Assembly: GCA_050260375.1 (NCBI GenBank)
Contig: JBLNCA010000034.1
Span: 1-24,416 of the forward strand
Source of the DNA: DTFZ01 sp050260375
GTDB taxonomy: Bacteria; Bacillota; Clostridia; Christensenellales; SZUA-584
Direction of reading: 5' to 3'
Length of the DNA: 24,416 nt
Shown: positions 1 to 7,749 of the stretch, one piece after another
Position numbering within the stretch: the first letter of the stretch is position 1
How the letters are laid out: each line of letters begins with the position of its first letter
The notes under the pieces: generated by a model
The model's database searches: none
Told to the model about the DNA's origin: nothing
What the model saw: only the letters and a program-made list of their open reading frames with translations
Made by a program: the position numbers and the translations under genes

Positions 1-560
1 CACCTTGGTGCCACCTCACCGATTGGGACTCCCCGGCGAACAAAATTCGTCGGGTTGGGTAAGAGGGGATGCTAATAACGGGCGGGTGCGGAGACCCGCC
101 CCTACAGTAGGCAAGAAGCGACACGTAGCGTAGGTGGGGTCTTTAACCGCCGAAAGAGGAGCGAATAAAGCTGGCGTCCGAAGGACGCCCCTACGGCAAG
201 AGAGAAACTACAAGAGGTCACTCCTTCCGGCACTTCGTACCGCCTCCCGAGTGGACCCTCGGCGGCCAAAGTTCGTTGGGTTGGGTAAGAGGGGAGGCTA
301 ATAGCGGGCGGGTGCGGAGACCCGCCCCTACAGTAGGGAAGAAGCGACACGGAGCGTAGGTGGGGTCTTTAACCCCCGAAAGAGGAGCGAATAAAGCTGG
401 CGTCCGAAGGACGCCCCTACGGCAAGAGAGAAACTACAAGAGGTCACTCCTTCCGGCACTTCGTGCCACCACCCGGCCGGGGTTCCCGGCGAAAAGTTCG
501 ATGGGGTAGGTTGAGGGAGGCTAATAGCGGGCGGGTGTGGAGACCCGCCCCTACAGTATG
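1..560. repeat. Tandem array, about 225-bp unit, with CCCTAC hairpins
   Basis: Seen directly: the element GGCGGGT-loop-ACCCGCC followed by CCCTACAGTA begins at about 79, 305 and 528, giving periods of 226 and 223 bases. Between these lies a second hairpin, GGCGTCC-GAA-GGACGCC followed by CCCTACGG, at about 163 and 402. A third module reads GGGTTGGGTAAGAGGGG. The window begins inside a unit, so the array continues to the left. The open frames here are translated repeats and not genes. Hairpins ending in CCCTAC are a common intergenic repeat style in clostridial genomes; their function is unknown. Confidence 0.85.
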
Positions 561-829
561 CAAGAGGCGTCGGCTCATATAGGGGGATGTTTTGAGCTGT
601 CGGAATGAGGTGCGTGCGAGCGTATACTATCGGCGCTAAAATCGGCAGAAAAGACAAGCTGGCGTCCGAAGGACGCCCCTACGGCAAATAAGAAACTATA
701 AGTACAAGAGACAATAAAAGGAATGCTTATTGCGGGCGGGTGCACAAGCCTTGATTATGATGACTTAATATGATATCGGAAAGTGTATTTATACGCGGGG
801 GTGCTGGCGGAATGAAGCGCTATTGCCGT
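561..829. other. Degenerate end of repeat array, no gene
   Basis: About 270 bases without a supportable gene. One more GGCGTCC-GAA-GGACGCC hairpin with CCCTACGG lies at 661-683, and a truncated GCGGGCGGGTGC piece lies near 733. The stretch around 600-645 does not match the repeat unit. No promoter or terminator is convincing here. Confidence 0.6.
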
Positions 830-1027
830 CTATGCCTCGGTTGAGGCGGATTGCTCTTTTAGTCTCAATGCGTTTTCGTACGCTTCCAGCTTGTCGTTGT
901 ACATGGCTTTTACATCGTCGGGCATGTGGGGCAGCATCGAGCCCAGCTTTTTGAGCTCTTCGAGCGTCATGCTGTTAAGGGTTTGCGCGTCAATGCTGAA
1001 AAGCCCCGTAAACTCTTTTTTTCTCAT
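830..1027 (-). CDS. Small hypothetical protein, 65 aa
   Basis: I do not recognise the family. The ATG at 1027 is chosen because GGAGGT lies four bases upstream of it on the minus strand; the longer frame starting at 1102 would overlap the DAHP synthase gene. The product is soluble, charged and probably helical, with one segment (MTLEELKKLGSMLPHMPDD) that looks like a short helix-turn-helix of unknown purpose. There is no membrane segment. It starts 17 bases after the DAHP synthase stop, so it is likely co-transcribed with it. A regulatory partner is possible, but nothing in the sequence shows this. Confidence 0.6.
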   Translation of the reverse strand: MRKKEFTGLFSIDAQTLNSMTLEELKKLGSMLPHMPDDVKAMYNDKLEAYENALRLKEQSASTEA

Positions 1028-1044
1028 ACAGACCTCCGTATGCT

Positions 1045-2073
1045 TTATACCATTTCGGCTATTTCGTATATCAGCCGCTCTGTTTCGTCCCACCCGAGGC
1101 ACGGGTCGGTTATTGACTGGCCGAACACGCTGCCGCCGACTTCCTGTTTGCCCGATACGAGGTAGCTTTCTATCATGAGGCCTTTAATGATTTTGCATAG
1201 CGACGTATCGTACCTGCGGCTCGCGAGCACTTCTTTGGCGATGCGTGGCTGCTCGAAGAAGCGGCGCATGGAATTGGCGTGGTTTGTGTCGACGATTATC
1301 GCGGGGTTTGCAAGCCCCATCTCTATATATTTCTTGGCGAGTCGGCTTAAGTCTTCATAGTGGTAGTTGGGAACATTGCGGCCGGTGGGTTCTACGGCGC
1401 CGCGCAGTACGGCGTGCGCGAGCGGATTGCCCGAAGTCTCGACCTCCCAGCCGCGGTATAGGAATGTGTGGCTCATCTGCGCGGCTTTTATAGAGTTGAG
1501 CATTACGGACAGATCTCCGCTCGTAGGGTTCTTCATGCCGACGGGCGCTTCGACGCCGCTTGCCGTAAGGCGGTGCTGCTGGTTTTCCACGGAGCGGGCT
1601 CCTACGGCATGGTAGGCGAGCACGTCAGAGAGGTAGGCGTAGTTTTCGGGATACAGCATCTCGTCGGCGGCGGGCAGCCCGAAGTCGTTTATCGCGCCTA
1701 TATGAAGGCGGCGTATAGCCTTTATGCCTTTTGCGAGGTTGCTTTCGCCCTCGGGGTCGGGCTGGTGCAGCATGCCTTTGTAGCCTTCGCCCGTCGTGCG
1801 CGGCTTGTTGGTATATATTCGCGGTATAATAAGTATCTTGTCGGCAACTTTGGACTGTACGTTTGCCAGACGTGAAAGATATTCGTAGACCGGGTCGGGG
1901 TGGTCGGCGGAGCAGGGGCCAATGATAAGCAGGAAACGCTTGTCAGTCCCTTCGAATACGGCGCGTATTTCAGCGTCGCGCTCTGCTTTGATGCGCGCAA
2001 GGCGCTCGGGCAAAGGCATCTGAGCTATTATTTCGTCCGGCCCAGGTATCTGGCGTATGTGCTTTAAGTTCAT
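1045..2073 (-). CDS. aroF: Class I 3-deoxy-7-phosphoheptulonate (DAHP) synthase
   Basis: This enzyme condenses phosphoenolpyruvate and erythrose 4-phosphate to DAHP, the first step of the shikimate pathway, in the cytosol. The 342-aa product has the AroF/AroG/AroH family length. Visible motifs are IGPCSAD (51-57), YTNKPRTTGEGYKG (87-100), GARSVENQQHR (158-168) and GMKNPTSG (179-186). The expected metal ligands are present as Cys54, His265 (DTNHANS), Glu302 (MIES) and Asp323 (SITDPC). The ribosome binding site before the ATG is weak (AAGAAGA). A conserved 36-bp hairpin element ends about 17 bases upstream. Which aromatic amino acid inhibits the enzyme cannot be told from sequence reading alone. 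The gene is followed closely by a small hypothetical gene. Confidence 0.95.
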   Translation of the reverse strand: MNLKHIRQIPGPDEIIAQMPLPERLARIKAERDAEIRAVFEGTDKRFLLIIGPCSADHPDPVYEYLSRLANVQSKVADKILIIPRIYTNKPRTTGEGYKGMLHQPDPEGESNLAKGIKAIRRLHIGAINDFGLPAADEMLYPENYAYLSDVLAYHAVGARSVENQQHRLTASGVEAPVGMKNPTSGDLSVMLNSIKAAQMSHTFLYRGWEVETSGNPLAHAVLRGAVEPTGRNVPNYHYEDLSRLAKKYIEMGLANPAIIVDTNHANSMRRFFEQPRIAKEVLASRRYDTSLCKIIKGLMIESYLVSGKQEVGGSVFGQSITDPCLGWDETERLIYEIAEMV

Positions 2074-2090
2074 TTCAGTCTTCTTTCTTT

Positions 2091-2126
2091 CACCCCACCA
2101 AGCCTCACGCCTTGTCGGGGACCCCG
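2091..2126 (-). repeat. 36-bp hairpin element, copy 1 (aroF leader)
   Basis: Read on the minus strand, this begins CGGGGTCCCC, has loop GCGTGAGG and ends GGGGTG. It matches 31 of 36 bases with the copy at 6352-6387. The stem pairs ten positions, with one G-U wobble and one A-G mismatch. It lies between the possible aroF promoter and the aroF start, so it would be in the mRNA leader. It is either a dispersed repeat or a structured RNA element. Confidence 0.6.
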
Positions 2127-2143
2127 CAGGTATAATACGTCAC

Positions 2144-2178
2144 AAAAAAGCAGATCTTTTATGCGTTATCGTCTGCTT
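2144..2178 (-). terminator. Terminator-like hairpin upstream of aroF
   Basis: On the minus strand AAGCAGA (2178-2172) pairs with TCTGCTT (2154-2148), with a 17-base loop and a run of six T. The stem is short and the loop long, so strength is doubtful. It may end transcription from the encapsulin operon. It starts right at the expected start of transcripts from the nearby minus-strand -10, so a role as an aroF attenuator is less likely. Confidence 0.4.
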
Positions 2179-2182
2179 CCTC

Positions 2183-2191
2183 ATTATACCA
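2183..2191 (-). promoter_or_regulatory. Possible extended -10 promoter for aroF
   Basis: The minus strand reads TGGTATAAT here, an extended -10 (TGnTATAAT). The -35 region is poor (TTTTTC at 17-base spacing). It points toward aroF, about 110 bases before the start codon. Confidence 0.35.
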
Positions 2192-2284
2192 TCTTACGGG
2201 TAAAAGAAAAAGGGAATAATTTAACTGTTTGCGCTGGATCGCTCAGCATCCGGGGCTTAGCGGCAGGCTATGCTTTGCGTATCT

Positions 2285-2323
2285 GAAAGGGAGAGCGTCA
2301 TTTTATACGGCGGACGCCCTCCC
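2285..2323 (-). terminator. Possible terminator of encapsulin operon
   Basis: GGGAGGGCGTC (2323-2313 on the minus strand) pairs with GACGCTCTCCC (2299-2289), an 11-bp stem with one G-U pair and a 13-base loop, followed by TTTC. It lies about 40 bases past the desulfurase stop. The T run is short, which keeps confidence moderate. Confidence 0.45.
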
Positions 2324-2365
2324 AAAACGCGTTATACGGCTTTGCAAGATTGGACCAAAGAAAGG

Positions 2366-3781
2366 TCAGTATCCCGAGAGCTGGCGCACGGTGTCTGTCA
2401 GCAGGTCGAGCTCTTCGAATGTGTTGTAAAGGCCTATCGATGCGCGGGCGGCGCTGTTTACGCCGAAGCGCTCAAGCACGGGCTGGGCGCAGTGCTTGCC
2501 GGCGCGAATAGCAACGCCTCTTTTGTCAAGCTGTTCCGCTATCATCGCGGCGTCCATGCTTTGAAGCACGAAGGAAACGACGCTTATTTTATCCGCCGCG
2601 GTGCCTATTAGCGTAAGTCCGGGTATCCGCGAGAGGCTGCTTGTCAGGTAATTGGTAAGCTCCAGCTCGTGAAGGCGTATGCGCTCCATTCCGGCTGAAC
2701 GCAGGTAGTCCGCCGCGGCGCCGAGTCCCACCGCGCCCGCTATGTTGCCAGTGCCCGCCTCGAACTTGTCGGGCGAACCCATGTAATGCGTCCTTTCAAA
2801 GCGCACGCTTCTTATCATCCCTCCGCCGCCCTGGTAAGGCGGCATAGCGGACAGCAATTCTTTTTTGCCGTACAGCACGCCTATGCCTGTCGGGCCGTAC
2901 ATCTTATGGCCGGACAGCACGAAGAAATCGGCGTCAAGCTGCTTTACGTCTATCGGCATGTGGGGTGCGGACTGAGCGCCGTCCACGAGGAACAGCGCGC
3001 CGTGCATATGCGCTATGTCGGCCATAGCGCGCACCGGGTTTACCGTCCCCAGCACGTTGGAAACGTGGGTTGCGGCGGCTATGCGCGTGCGCGGCGTGAA
3101 CATACGCCCGTATTCGCTTAAAATTATCTCGCCCCTGTCGTTTACCGGAGCCGCCTTTATCACCGCGCCCGTGCGCTGCGCAATAATCTGCCAGGGCACG
3201 ATGTTGGAGTGGTGCTCCATTTCGGTGAGCAGTATCTCGTCGCCTTCGCGCAGGTTCGTACCTCCCCAGCTTGCCGCGACAAGGTTTATCGCTTCTGTCG
3301 CGCCCCGTACGAATACTATCTCTTCGCGCGAAGAAGCGCCCAAGAATATCTGCAGTTTTTCGCGCGCCTCCTCGTACGCCCCAGTCGCCTCGCGGGAAAG
3401 CTGGTGCGCGCCCCGGTGCACGTTTGAATTTATTTCGCGGTAGTAGCGGCAGACGGCGTCTATCACGCAGTTAGGCTTCTGCGTTGTTGCGGCGTTGTCG
3501 AGCCACACAAGCGGGCAGCCGTTCACCCGCCGCCGCAGTATCGGAAAGTCGTCGCGCAGCGCCGGGATGCCGGACTGGCGCGGTTTGTCGGGCGCGTGCG
3601 ACAGGAAGTAGTATAGCCCGCGCGCGTCCTGCTCCATACGCTCGCCGCCGGGGGGAGATAAGTAAGAGCCGAAATTCAATGGCTTTAAGTCCTCCTCCCA
3701 GTACATGCGGTTAAGAGCGCCGCTTAATTCTTTTTCCATGTCCTGCGGGCGCCAGCCCTGCATAAAGTTATCTGTAATCAT
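2366..3781 (-). CDS. sufS: SufS-type cysteine desulfurase, encapsulin cargo
   Basis: This is a PLP enzyme that takes sulfur from L-cysteine, giving alanine and an enzyme persulfide. The 471-aa product carries the SufS/CsdA fold from about residue 72 (IPALRDDFPIL). Visible residues are the PLP-stacking His in EMEHHSN (188-193), Asp267 and Gln270 in VDGAQS, the Schiff-base Lys293 in SGHKMYGPTG and the catalytic Cys431 in RAGKHCAQP. Residues 1-71 form an extension absent from ordinary SufS. In family 2A encapsulin systems such extensions hold the cargo-loading signal, so I infer the same here. The ATG at 3781 is chosen because GAGGTGG lies about eight bases upstream. The gene overlaps the shell gene stop by 14 bases, so the two are translationally coupled. 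Confidence 0.93.
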   Translation of the reverse strand: MITDNFMQGWRPQDMEKELSGALNRMYWEEDLKPLNFGSYLSPPGGERMEQDARGLYYFLSHAPDKPRQSGIPALRDDFPILRRRVNGCPLVWLDNAATTQKPNCVIDAVCRYYREINSNVHRGAHQLSREATGAYEEAREKLQIFLGASSREEIVFVRGATEAINLVAASWGGTNLREGDEILLTEMEHHSNIVPWQIIAQRTGAVIKAAPVNDRGEIILSEYGRMFTPRTRIAAATHVSNVLGTVNPVRAMADIAHMHGALFLVDGAQSAPHMPIDVKQLDADFFVLSGHKMYGPTGIGVLYGKKELLSAMPPYQGGGGMIRSVRFERTHYMGSPDKFEAGTGNIAGAVGLGAAADYLRSAGMERIRLHELELTNYLTSSLSRIPGLTLIGTAADKISVVSFVLQSMDAAMIAEQLDKRGVAIRAGKHCAQPVLERFGVNSAARASIGLYNTFEELDLLTDTVRQLSGY

Positions 3782-4751
3782 AGTAGTTTCCCACCTCGAC
3801 ATCCTCCAGCATTGCGAGAGCGTCGTCGGCAAGTACGGCTACCGAGAAGTAGAGGCTTAAGATGTAGGATGCTATTCCTCTGTTGTCTATGCCTGCGAAT
3901 TTTATCGAGAGGCTGGGGATATCCGTTTCGTCGGGTATGCCCGGCTGGTGCAGGCCAATTACGCCCTGCTCTTTTTCGCCTACGCGCATAAGCAGTATAT
4001 TCGTCCTGCCGCCTGCCGCCTTAGCGAAGGATTTGCCGCCCACGAACAGCTTGTCGCATGGCACTATTGGCACTCCTCTCCACGTAATGAACGGGGAGCC
4101 GAACATATTGATTACTACGGGGGGAACGCCTCTGCACGTGCATTCCCTGCCGAAAGCCGCTATGGCTTTGGGATGCGCGAGGAAGAAGGCCGGTTTTTTC
4201 CACACTTTCGCAAGCAGTTCGTCCATATCGTCGGGCGTGGGGGAACCGTGCCGGGAGCGCACTATCATGTCGGGCGAGACGTTGTTTACCAGCCCGAACT
4301 CGCTGTCGTTTATTATCTCGCATTCCTGGCGTTCTTTCATCGCTTCAATAGTAAGCCTCATCTGTTCATTCTTCTGGTCTATGGGCTTGTTGAAGATATC
4401 CGTTACGTTGATATTCAGGCGCAGTATAGTCTGCACAAGGCTGAGCATGTATTCCCGTGGCTCTTCCTCGTATTCGGGAAACGTTTGGGTTATCATGTCT
4501 TCGTTTATATGCATGTAATTTGCAGCTATCAGTTTTTCTCCGTATTCGTTCATCTCTTCCATGCAGGGAGTCTTTTTTATACGGTTTACCCGGTAAATGC
4601 CCGCCTCCACGGGCACCCACGGCAGGAACCGCAGCAGCCAGCGCGGGGTGATGCTATCCATCATCGGCACGGATTTGGTCGTATGTGAAAGCCGCCTTGC
4701 GGCATTAGGGTTTAAGCTTAATTGGCTCATTGTTATATCGGGTCTGTCCAT
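3768..4751 (-). CDS. srpI: Family 2A encapsulin shell protein (SrpI-like)
   Basis: This is a 327-aa HK97-fold shell protein expected to assemble into an icosahedral protein nanocompartment in the cytosol. It matches what I recall of cyanobacterial SrpI across its length: TPRWLLRFLPWVPVEAGIYR (35-54), EEEPREY (95-101), then the stretches MRLTIEAMKERQECE and DDMDELLAKVWKKPAFFLAHP, and near the C terminus SVAVLADDALAMLEDVEVG. There is no cyclic-nucleotide-binding insertion, which fits subfamily 2A and not 2B. The ATG at 4751 has GAAGGTG a few bases upstream; the internal Met8 has none. The following gene is the cysteine desulfurase, the classic cargo of this subfamily, which supports both calls. 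Known relatives are linked to sulfur limitation and sulfur storage. Confidence 0.93.
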   Translation of the reverse strand: MDRPDITMSQLSLNPNAARRLSHTTKSVPMMDSITPRWLLRFLPWVPVEAGIYRVNRIKKTPCMEEMNEYGEKLIAANYMHINEDMITQTFPEYEEEPREYMLSLVQTILRLNINVTDIFNKPIDQKNEQMRLTIEAMKERQECEIINDSEFGLVNNVSPDMIVRSRHGSPTPDDMDELLAKVWKKPAFFLAHPKAIAAFGRECTCRGVPPVVINMFGSPFITWRGVPIVPCDKLFVGGKSFAKAAGGRTNILLMRVGEKEQGVIGLHQPGIPDETDIPSLSIKFAGIDNRGIASYILSLYFSVAVLADDALAMLEDVEVGNYYDYR

Positions 4752-5108
4752 TATTACACCTTCTTTATTTGTTTCTGATTCAAGTATAAGGACGCGCCTT
4801 CCCGTGCTGTTTGTTGCGGGATATATGCAGTCCTCATTTACTATATGAATTATGGGCGGCGTTAGTGAAGGAGGAAAGAGACATAGTGCCGGACAGCCTG
4901 TTAAATGCGGTTACAGGGCGGCAGGAGAGGCAAAGGCACTCTGATTGGGTAATACACCTCATTCGCTTCGCGCCACCTTCCTCTGTTCATAATAGTCGCC
5001 TGCCTCACTATCGTTCGGCATTCTTCTTTGCTCACAGAGCCTCCGACTCGCTTCATCACCCACTGGGTGCGCTCGTCTTCGGCTCCCCTCAAGGGGAAGG
5101 CTTGAATT
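4752..5108. other. Intergenic region upstream of encapsulin operon
   Basis: No supportable gene. The encapsulin promoter should lie here on the minus strand, but I see only a TATACT at about 4780 without a good -35. Around 5091-5105, CCCCTCAAGGGGAAGGC resembles a worn copy of the CCTCCCCC-type repeat found at 9835-10032. The open frame over 4811-5242 runs into the repeat array and lacks coding character. Confidence 0.5.
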
Positions 5109-5693
5109 CTGTTAGGAAAATGCGTAGGCAGGCGTTCGAAGAACGCATCTACGCAGATAAGGAGTGTTCGCAGGATGCAGATGCATACGGGCGGGCATAC
5201 CCTTTCAGGGCACACGGCGGAGACCCGCCCCTACGGGAGTAAGCAGCTTTGAGCGTGAATTTTTAGGAAAGCGTGTAGGCGGGCGTTCGAAGAACGCCCC
5301 TACGCGGATAAGAAACGTTTGCAGAATGCAAATACATACGGGTGGGCATACCTTTCAGGGCACACGGCGGAAACCCGCCCCTACGGGAGTAAGCAGCTTT
5401 GAGCGTGAATTCTTAGGAAAGCGTGTAGGCGGGCGTTCGAAGAACGACCCTACGCGGTAAGGAGTGTTTGCAGGATGCAGATGCATACAGGCGGGCATAC
5501 CCTTTCAGGGCACATGGCGGAGACCCGCCCCTACGGGAGTAAGCAGCTTTGAGCGTGAATTCTTAGGAGAGCGTGTAGGCGGGCGTTAGAAGAACGCCCC
5601 TACGCGAATAAGGAACGTTTGCAGGATGCAAATGCATACGGGCGGGCATACCCTTTCAGGGCACACGGCGGAAACCCGCCCCTACGGACGGTA
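5109..5693. repeat. Four-copy tandem array, 150-bp unit
   Basis: The marker GTAGGC(G/A)GGCGTT recurs at about 5124, 5275, 5425 and 5575, with spacing of 150-151 bases. Each unit holds two hairpins. One is GGCGTTC-GAA-GAACGCC followed by CCTACGC. The other is a longer GGCGGGCATACCC...GGCGGAGACCCGCC followed by CCTACGG. The units are separated by AAGCAGCTTTGAGCGTGAAT. Copies are about 90 percent alike or better by eye. The hairpin cores are of the same family as in the array at 1-560. The spacing and unit size do not fit a CRISPR array. Confidence 0.9.
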
Positions 5694-5922
5694 TAGCAAC
5701 ATTGGTGTATGTAGGGGTGGTCTTTGACCGCCGGAATATCGAATAGGCAGAGTAAGCTTGGTATTACGTCGCGTAAAAAGTGGAACAAAATACTATTCTG
5801 TGATGATTTATGTAAAAAATATATTGACTTTACACACCAATTTATGTATTATATGTTTATTGATGTATTAATAACAAAGTCTCTGGCAGGTTGCGAGATT
5901 TGCCGGGGCGATAATATAAAGA

Positions 5923-6243
5923 ATGAGTGGTAGTATGATTAGAGGAATATCTGATTTAAGTTACAATGACGCTAAAAGACTGATAATAGCAATTATCGAA
6001 CGAATGAAGGATGAAGAGGAAGCGCTGCTGAAGGAATCGGAGGAAAAGAAAATTACAATACTGCAGTGCGAGTACAAAAAAAGGCTGCTTAAAGAACAAC
6101 AGGAGCAAAAGGAGAACGACAAGGTAATAGAAGAGTGCAACAGAAGGATGGATGAGATAGAAGGGGAGCTTTTTGCGCTGGCGGACAGGAGGAATTATTT
6201 CGAGATACAGCTTGAGATGCTGGGCGCAAGGAAAGAGGCTTAA
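5923..6243 (+). CDS. Hypothetical coiled-coil protein, 106 aa
   Basis: I do not recognise the family. Residues from about 25 to 95 are very rich in Glu, Lys and Gln with leucine spacing (LLKESEEKK, RLLKEQQEQKENDK), which strongly suggests a long coiled coil. There is no membrane segment or Cys pair. The start is uncertain: the ATG at 5935 has GAGTGG five bases before it, and the ATG at 5923 has no clear ribosome binding site. A strong terminator follows about 85 bases after the stop, so it is probably a single-gene unit. It could be a leftover early gene of the prophage that follows or an independent host gene. Confidence 0.6.
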   Translation: MSGSMIRGISDLSYNDAKRLIIAIIERMKDEEEALLKESEEKKITILQCEYKKRLLKEQQEQKENDKVIEECNRRMDEIEGELFALADRRNYFEIQLEMLGARKEA

Positions 6244-6326
6244 CATAAAGCCCGTACGGGGTTAAGGCCGCCGTATTTAGGAATCAGTTATATAATGAGT
6301 TAACGTCATCTGAATATGTGAAACAA

Positions 6327-6350
6327 AACCGCTGTTATGCGGTTTTTTTT
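6327..6350 (+). terminator. Rho-independent terminator
   Basis: AACCGC (6327-6332), loop TGTTAT and GCGGTT (6339-6344) run into eight T (6343-6350). It ends the small coiled-coil gene. Confidence 0.85.
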
Positions 6351-6351
6351 A

Positions 6352-6387
6352 CGGGGTCCCCAAAAAGTCGTGAGGCTTTTTGGGGTG
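6352..6387 (+). repeat. 36-bp hairpin element, copy 2
   Basis: This begins CGGGGTCCCC, has a perfect ten-pair stem CCCCAAAAAG / CTTTTTGGGG around the loop TCGTGAGG, and ends GGGGTG. It is the partner of the element at 2091-2126 on the other strand. Relative to that copy, one stem pair is changed on both sides (C-G to A-T) and the loop is nearly unchanged. Confidence 0.6.
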
Positions 6388-6727
6388 AATTATATGCGCC
6401 GTTAAAAGCCGGGTGGTGAAAGAATATGAGGATGGAAGGGAAGGCGGCCACGCAGCACGGGAAGAGGCGGCAGCTTAATAAGAAGATATATGAGCACCTT
6501 ATCAGTCCCCACACTGGATTGTAAGGATAAAAAGCAGGTCGGTAATCCAGTGTAAGGACAGCTTTCCTGACTGAGGCCCTCGGCGAACAGGGGTCGTTGG
6601 AGTGGGTAAAGGGGAAAGACGAATATTGTGAATGGCGGTTATGGGAATACGCGGGCCGACTTCATGGTATTTTCTGTTTCGGAAAAGGGACAATATACTT
6701 TGAGCAGATAATAAATAGGAGAAAACG
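6388..6727. other. Intergenic region with inverted repeat and doubtful small ORF
   Basis: A 32-codon frame at 6426-6524 on the plus strand begins MRMEGKAATQHGKRR and is very basic. It has only a poor GGTGG ribosome binding site and I do not call it a gene. A 9-bp inverted repeat, CACTGGATT (6512-6520) and AATCCAGTG (6544-6552), is spaced by 23 bases with TAAGG after each arm. At about 6573-6620, CCCTCGGCGAAC and GTTGGAGTGGGTAAAGGGG resemble modules of the array at 1-560. Confidence 0.4.
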
Positions 6728-7546
6728 ATGGGCAATAAAATCGTGGAAGGGCTTTCATACATAACGAGGAAAACGCAGCAAATAAGGCCCGATATCTATA
6801 TGCTGGATTTACGGGCGGTCAACGCGTATATGCTGAAAACAGGCGGCGAGGCGTGGCTGCTTGTCGATACGGGACTCGAGAACTCAAGCGAATTCATTAT
6901 TGACGAAGCGCTGAAGATATTCGGCGAGCGCTCGAGGCCGGAGGCGATAATATTAACGCACGGGCATTTTGACCATGTGGGCTCGCTTAAAGCGCTCACG
7001 AAGCATTGGGACGTGCCCGTCTATATTCACGAAAACGAACTGCCGTATATAACCGGGCAAAAGGACTATCCTCTGCCCGACGATACTAAAGGCGGCGGGC
7101 TTATAACGCGCATGTCCGATACGTTCCCGCACACGGCAATAGACGTAGGGCATTACGCCAATGCACTGCCAAAAGACAATTCGATACCGTATTCCGGCCA
7201 ATGGAAGTGGATATTTTCGCCGGGCCACAGCGAAGGGCACGTCTCATTATTCAGGGAGTCCGACAGGACGCTGATAGCGGGAGACGCGATATCCACCGTA
7301 AAGCAGGGTTCGCTGTGGTCGGTGATAGCGCAGAGCGGGACTATATGCGGGCCGCCGGAATACCTGACCGAGGATTTTGACAAGGCACGAGAGTCGATGG
7401 AAATGCTGCTCAGCCTTGATCCCGTATTGCTGCTTCCGAGCCACGGCAGACCGGTGGAAGCCGCCGACCTGAAAGCGAAAAGCCAGTATGCCGCAACGGA
7501 TGAACGGGAAAGCGCATATTCGCCGTCCGAAAGCCGCGAGACCTGA
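6728..7546 (+). CDS. MBL-fold metallo-hydrolase
   Basis: This 272-aa protein has the metallo-beta-lactamase fold and probably binds two zinc (or other metal) ions. Visible ligands are T-H-G-H-F-D-H (77-83), His167 in GHSEGH, Asp186 in IAGDAIS and His239 in PSHGRP. These match the glyoxalase II-like branch of the superfamily, and the usual hydrolase length is kept. The ATG has GGAG seven bases upstream. It stands alone, before the phage module and on the same strand. The substrate cannot be inferred; thioester or lactone hydrolysis are common in the family. No signal peptide is seen, so it should be cytosolic. Confidence 0.85.
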   Translation: MGNKIVEGLSYITRKTQQIRPDIYMLDLRAVNAYMLKTGGEAWLLVDTGLENSSEFIIDEALKIFGERSRPEAIILTHGHFDHVGSLKALTKHWDVPVYIHENELPYITGQKDYPLPDDTKGGGLITRMSDTFPHTAIDVGHYANALPKDNSIPYSGQWKWIFSPGHSEGHVSLFRESDRTLIAGDAISTVKQGSLWSVIAQSGTICGPPEYLTEDFDKARESMEMLLSLDPVLLLPSHGRPVEAADLKAKSQYAATDERESAYSPSESRET

Positions 7547-7699
7547 CGATACAGGCAAAAAAACATGAGTGATTTTGAGTTGTTTTATAATTGATAATGG
7601 CACTGTGAGAAAGTCAGGTGCGGGTAACGGGCAGACAAAACGCACCAGTGCAGGTGCGGGAAGCGTCGCGGGGTGCGGTGCGGTCTGCGGTTTGGTATG

Positions 7700-7720
7700 A
7701 AAGCCTTAAAGGGCTTTTTT
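7700..7720 (+). terminator. Terminator-like hairpin before phage module
   Basis: AAAGCC (7700-7705) pairs with GGCTTT (7712-7717) and is followed by TTT (7718-7720), making six T in a row. It probably ends transcription of the MBL gene just before the phage operon. Confidence 0.55.
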
Positions 7721-7749
7721 GATTTGCATAAAAAAAGCGGGAGGCGGCT

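Noticed and set aside
102..657. Open frames of 82 and 109 codons on the minus strand inside the left repeat array
   Set aside because: They are translations of the tandem repeat unit, share the same peptide with each other and have no ribosome binding site.
1468..1875. 135-codon plus-strand frame inside aroF
   Set aside because: Antisense shadow of the well-supported DAHP synthase gene.
3883..4688. Two long plus-strand frames (211 and 246 codons) opposite the encapsulin gene
   Set aside because: Antisense shadows; the minus-strand protein has strong family matches.
4811..5242. 143-codon plus-strand frame with AAGGAGG near 4869
   Set aside because: The frame runs from intergenic DNA into the 150-bp array, and the peptide lacks coding character; the purine-rich site is not followed by a proper ATG.
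5109..5693. Possible CRISPR array
   Set aside because: The units are 150 bp and alike throughout; there are no short unique spacers and no cas gene.
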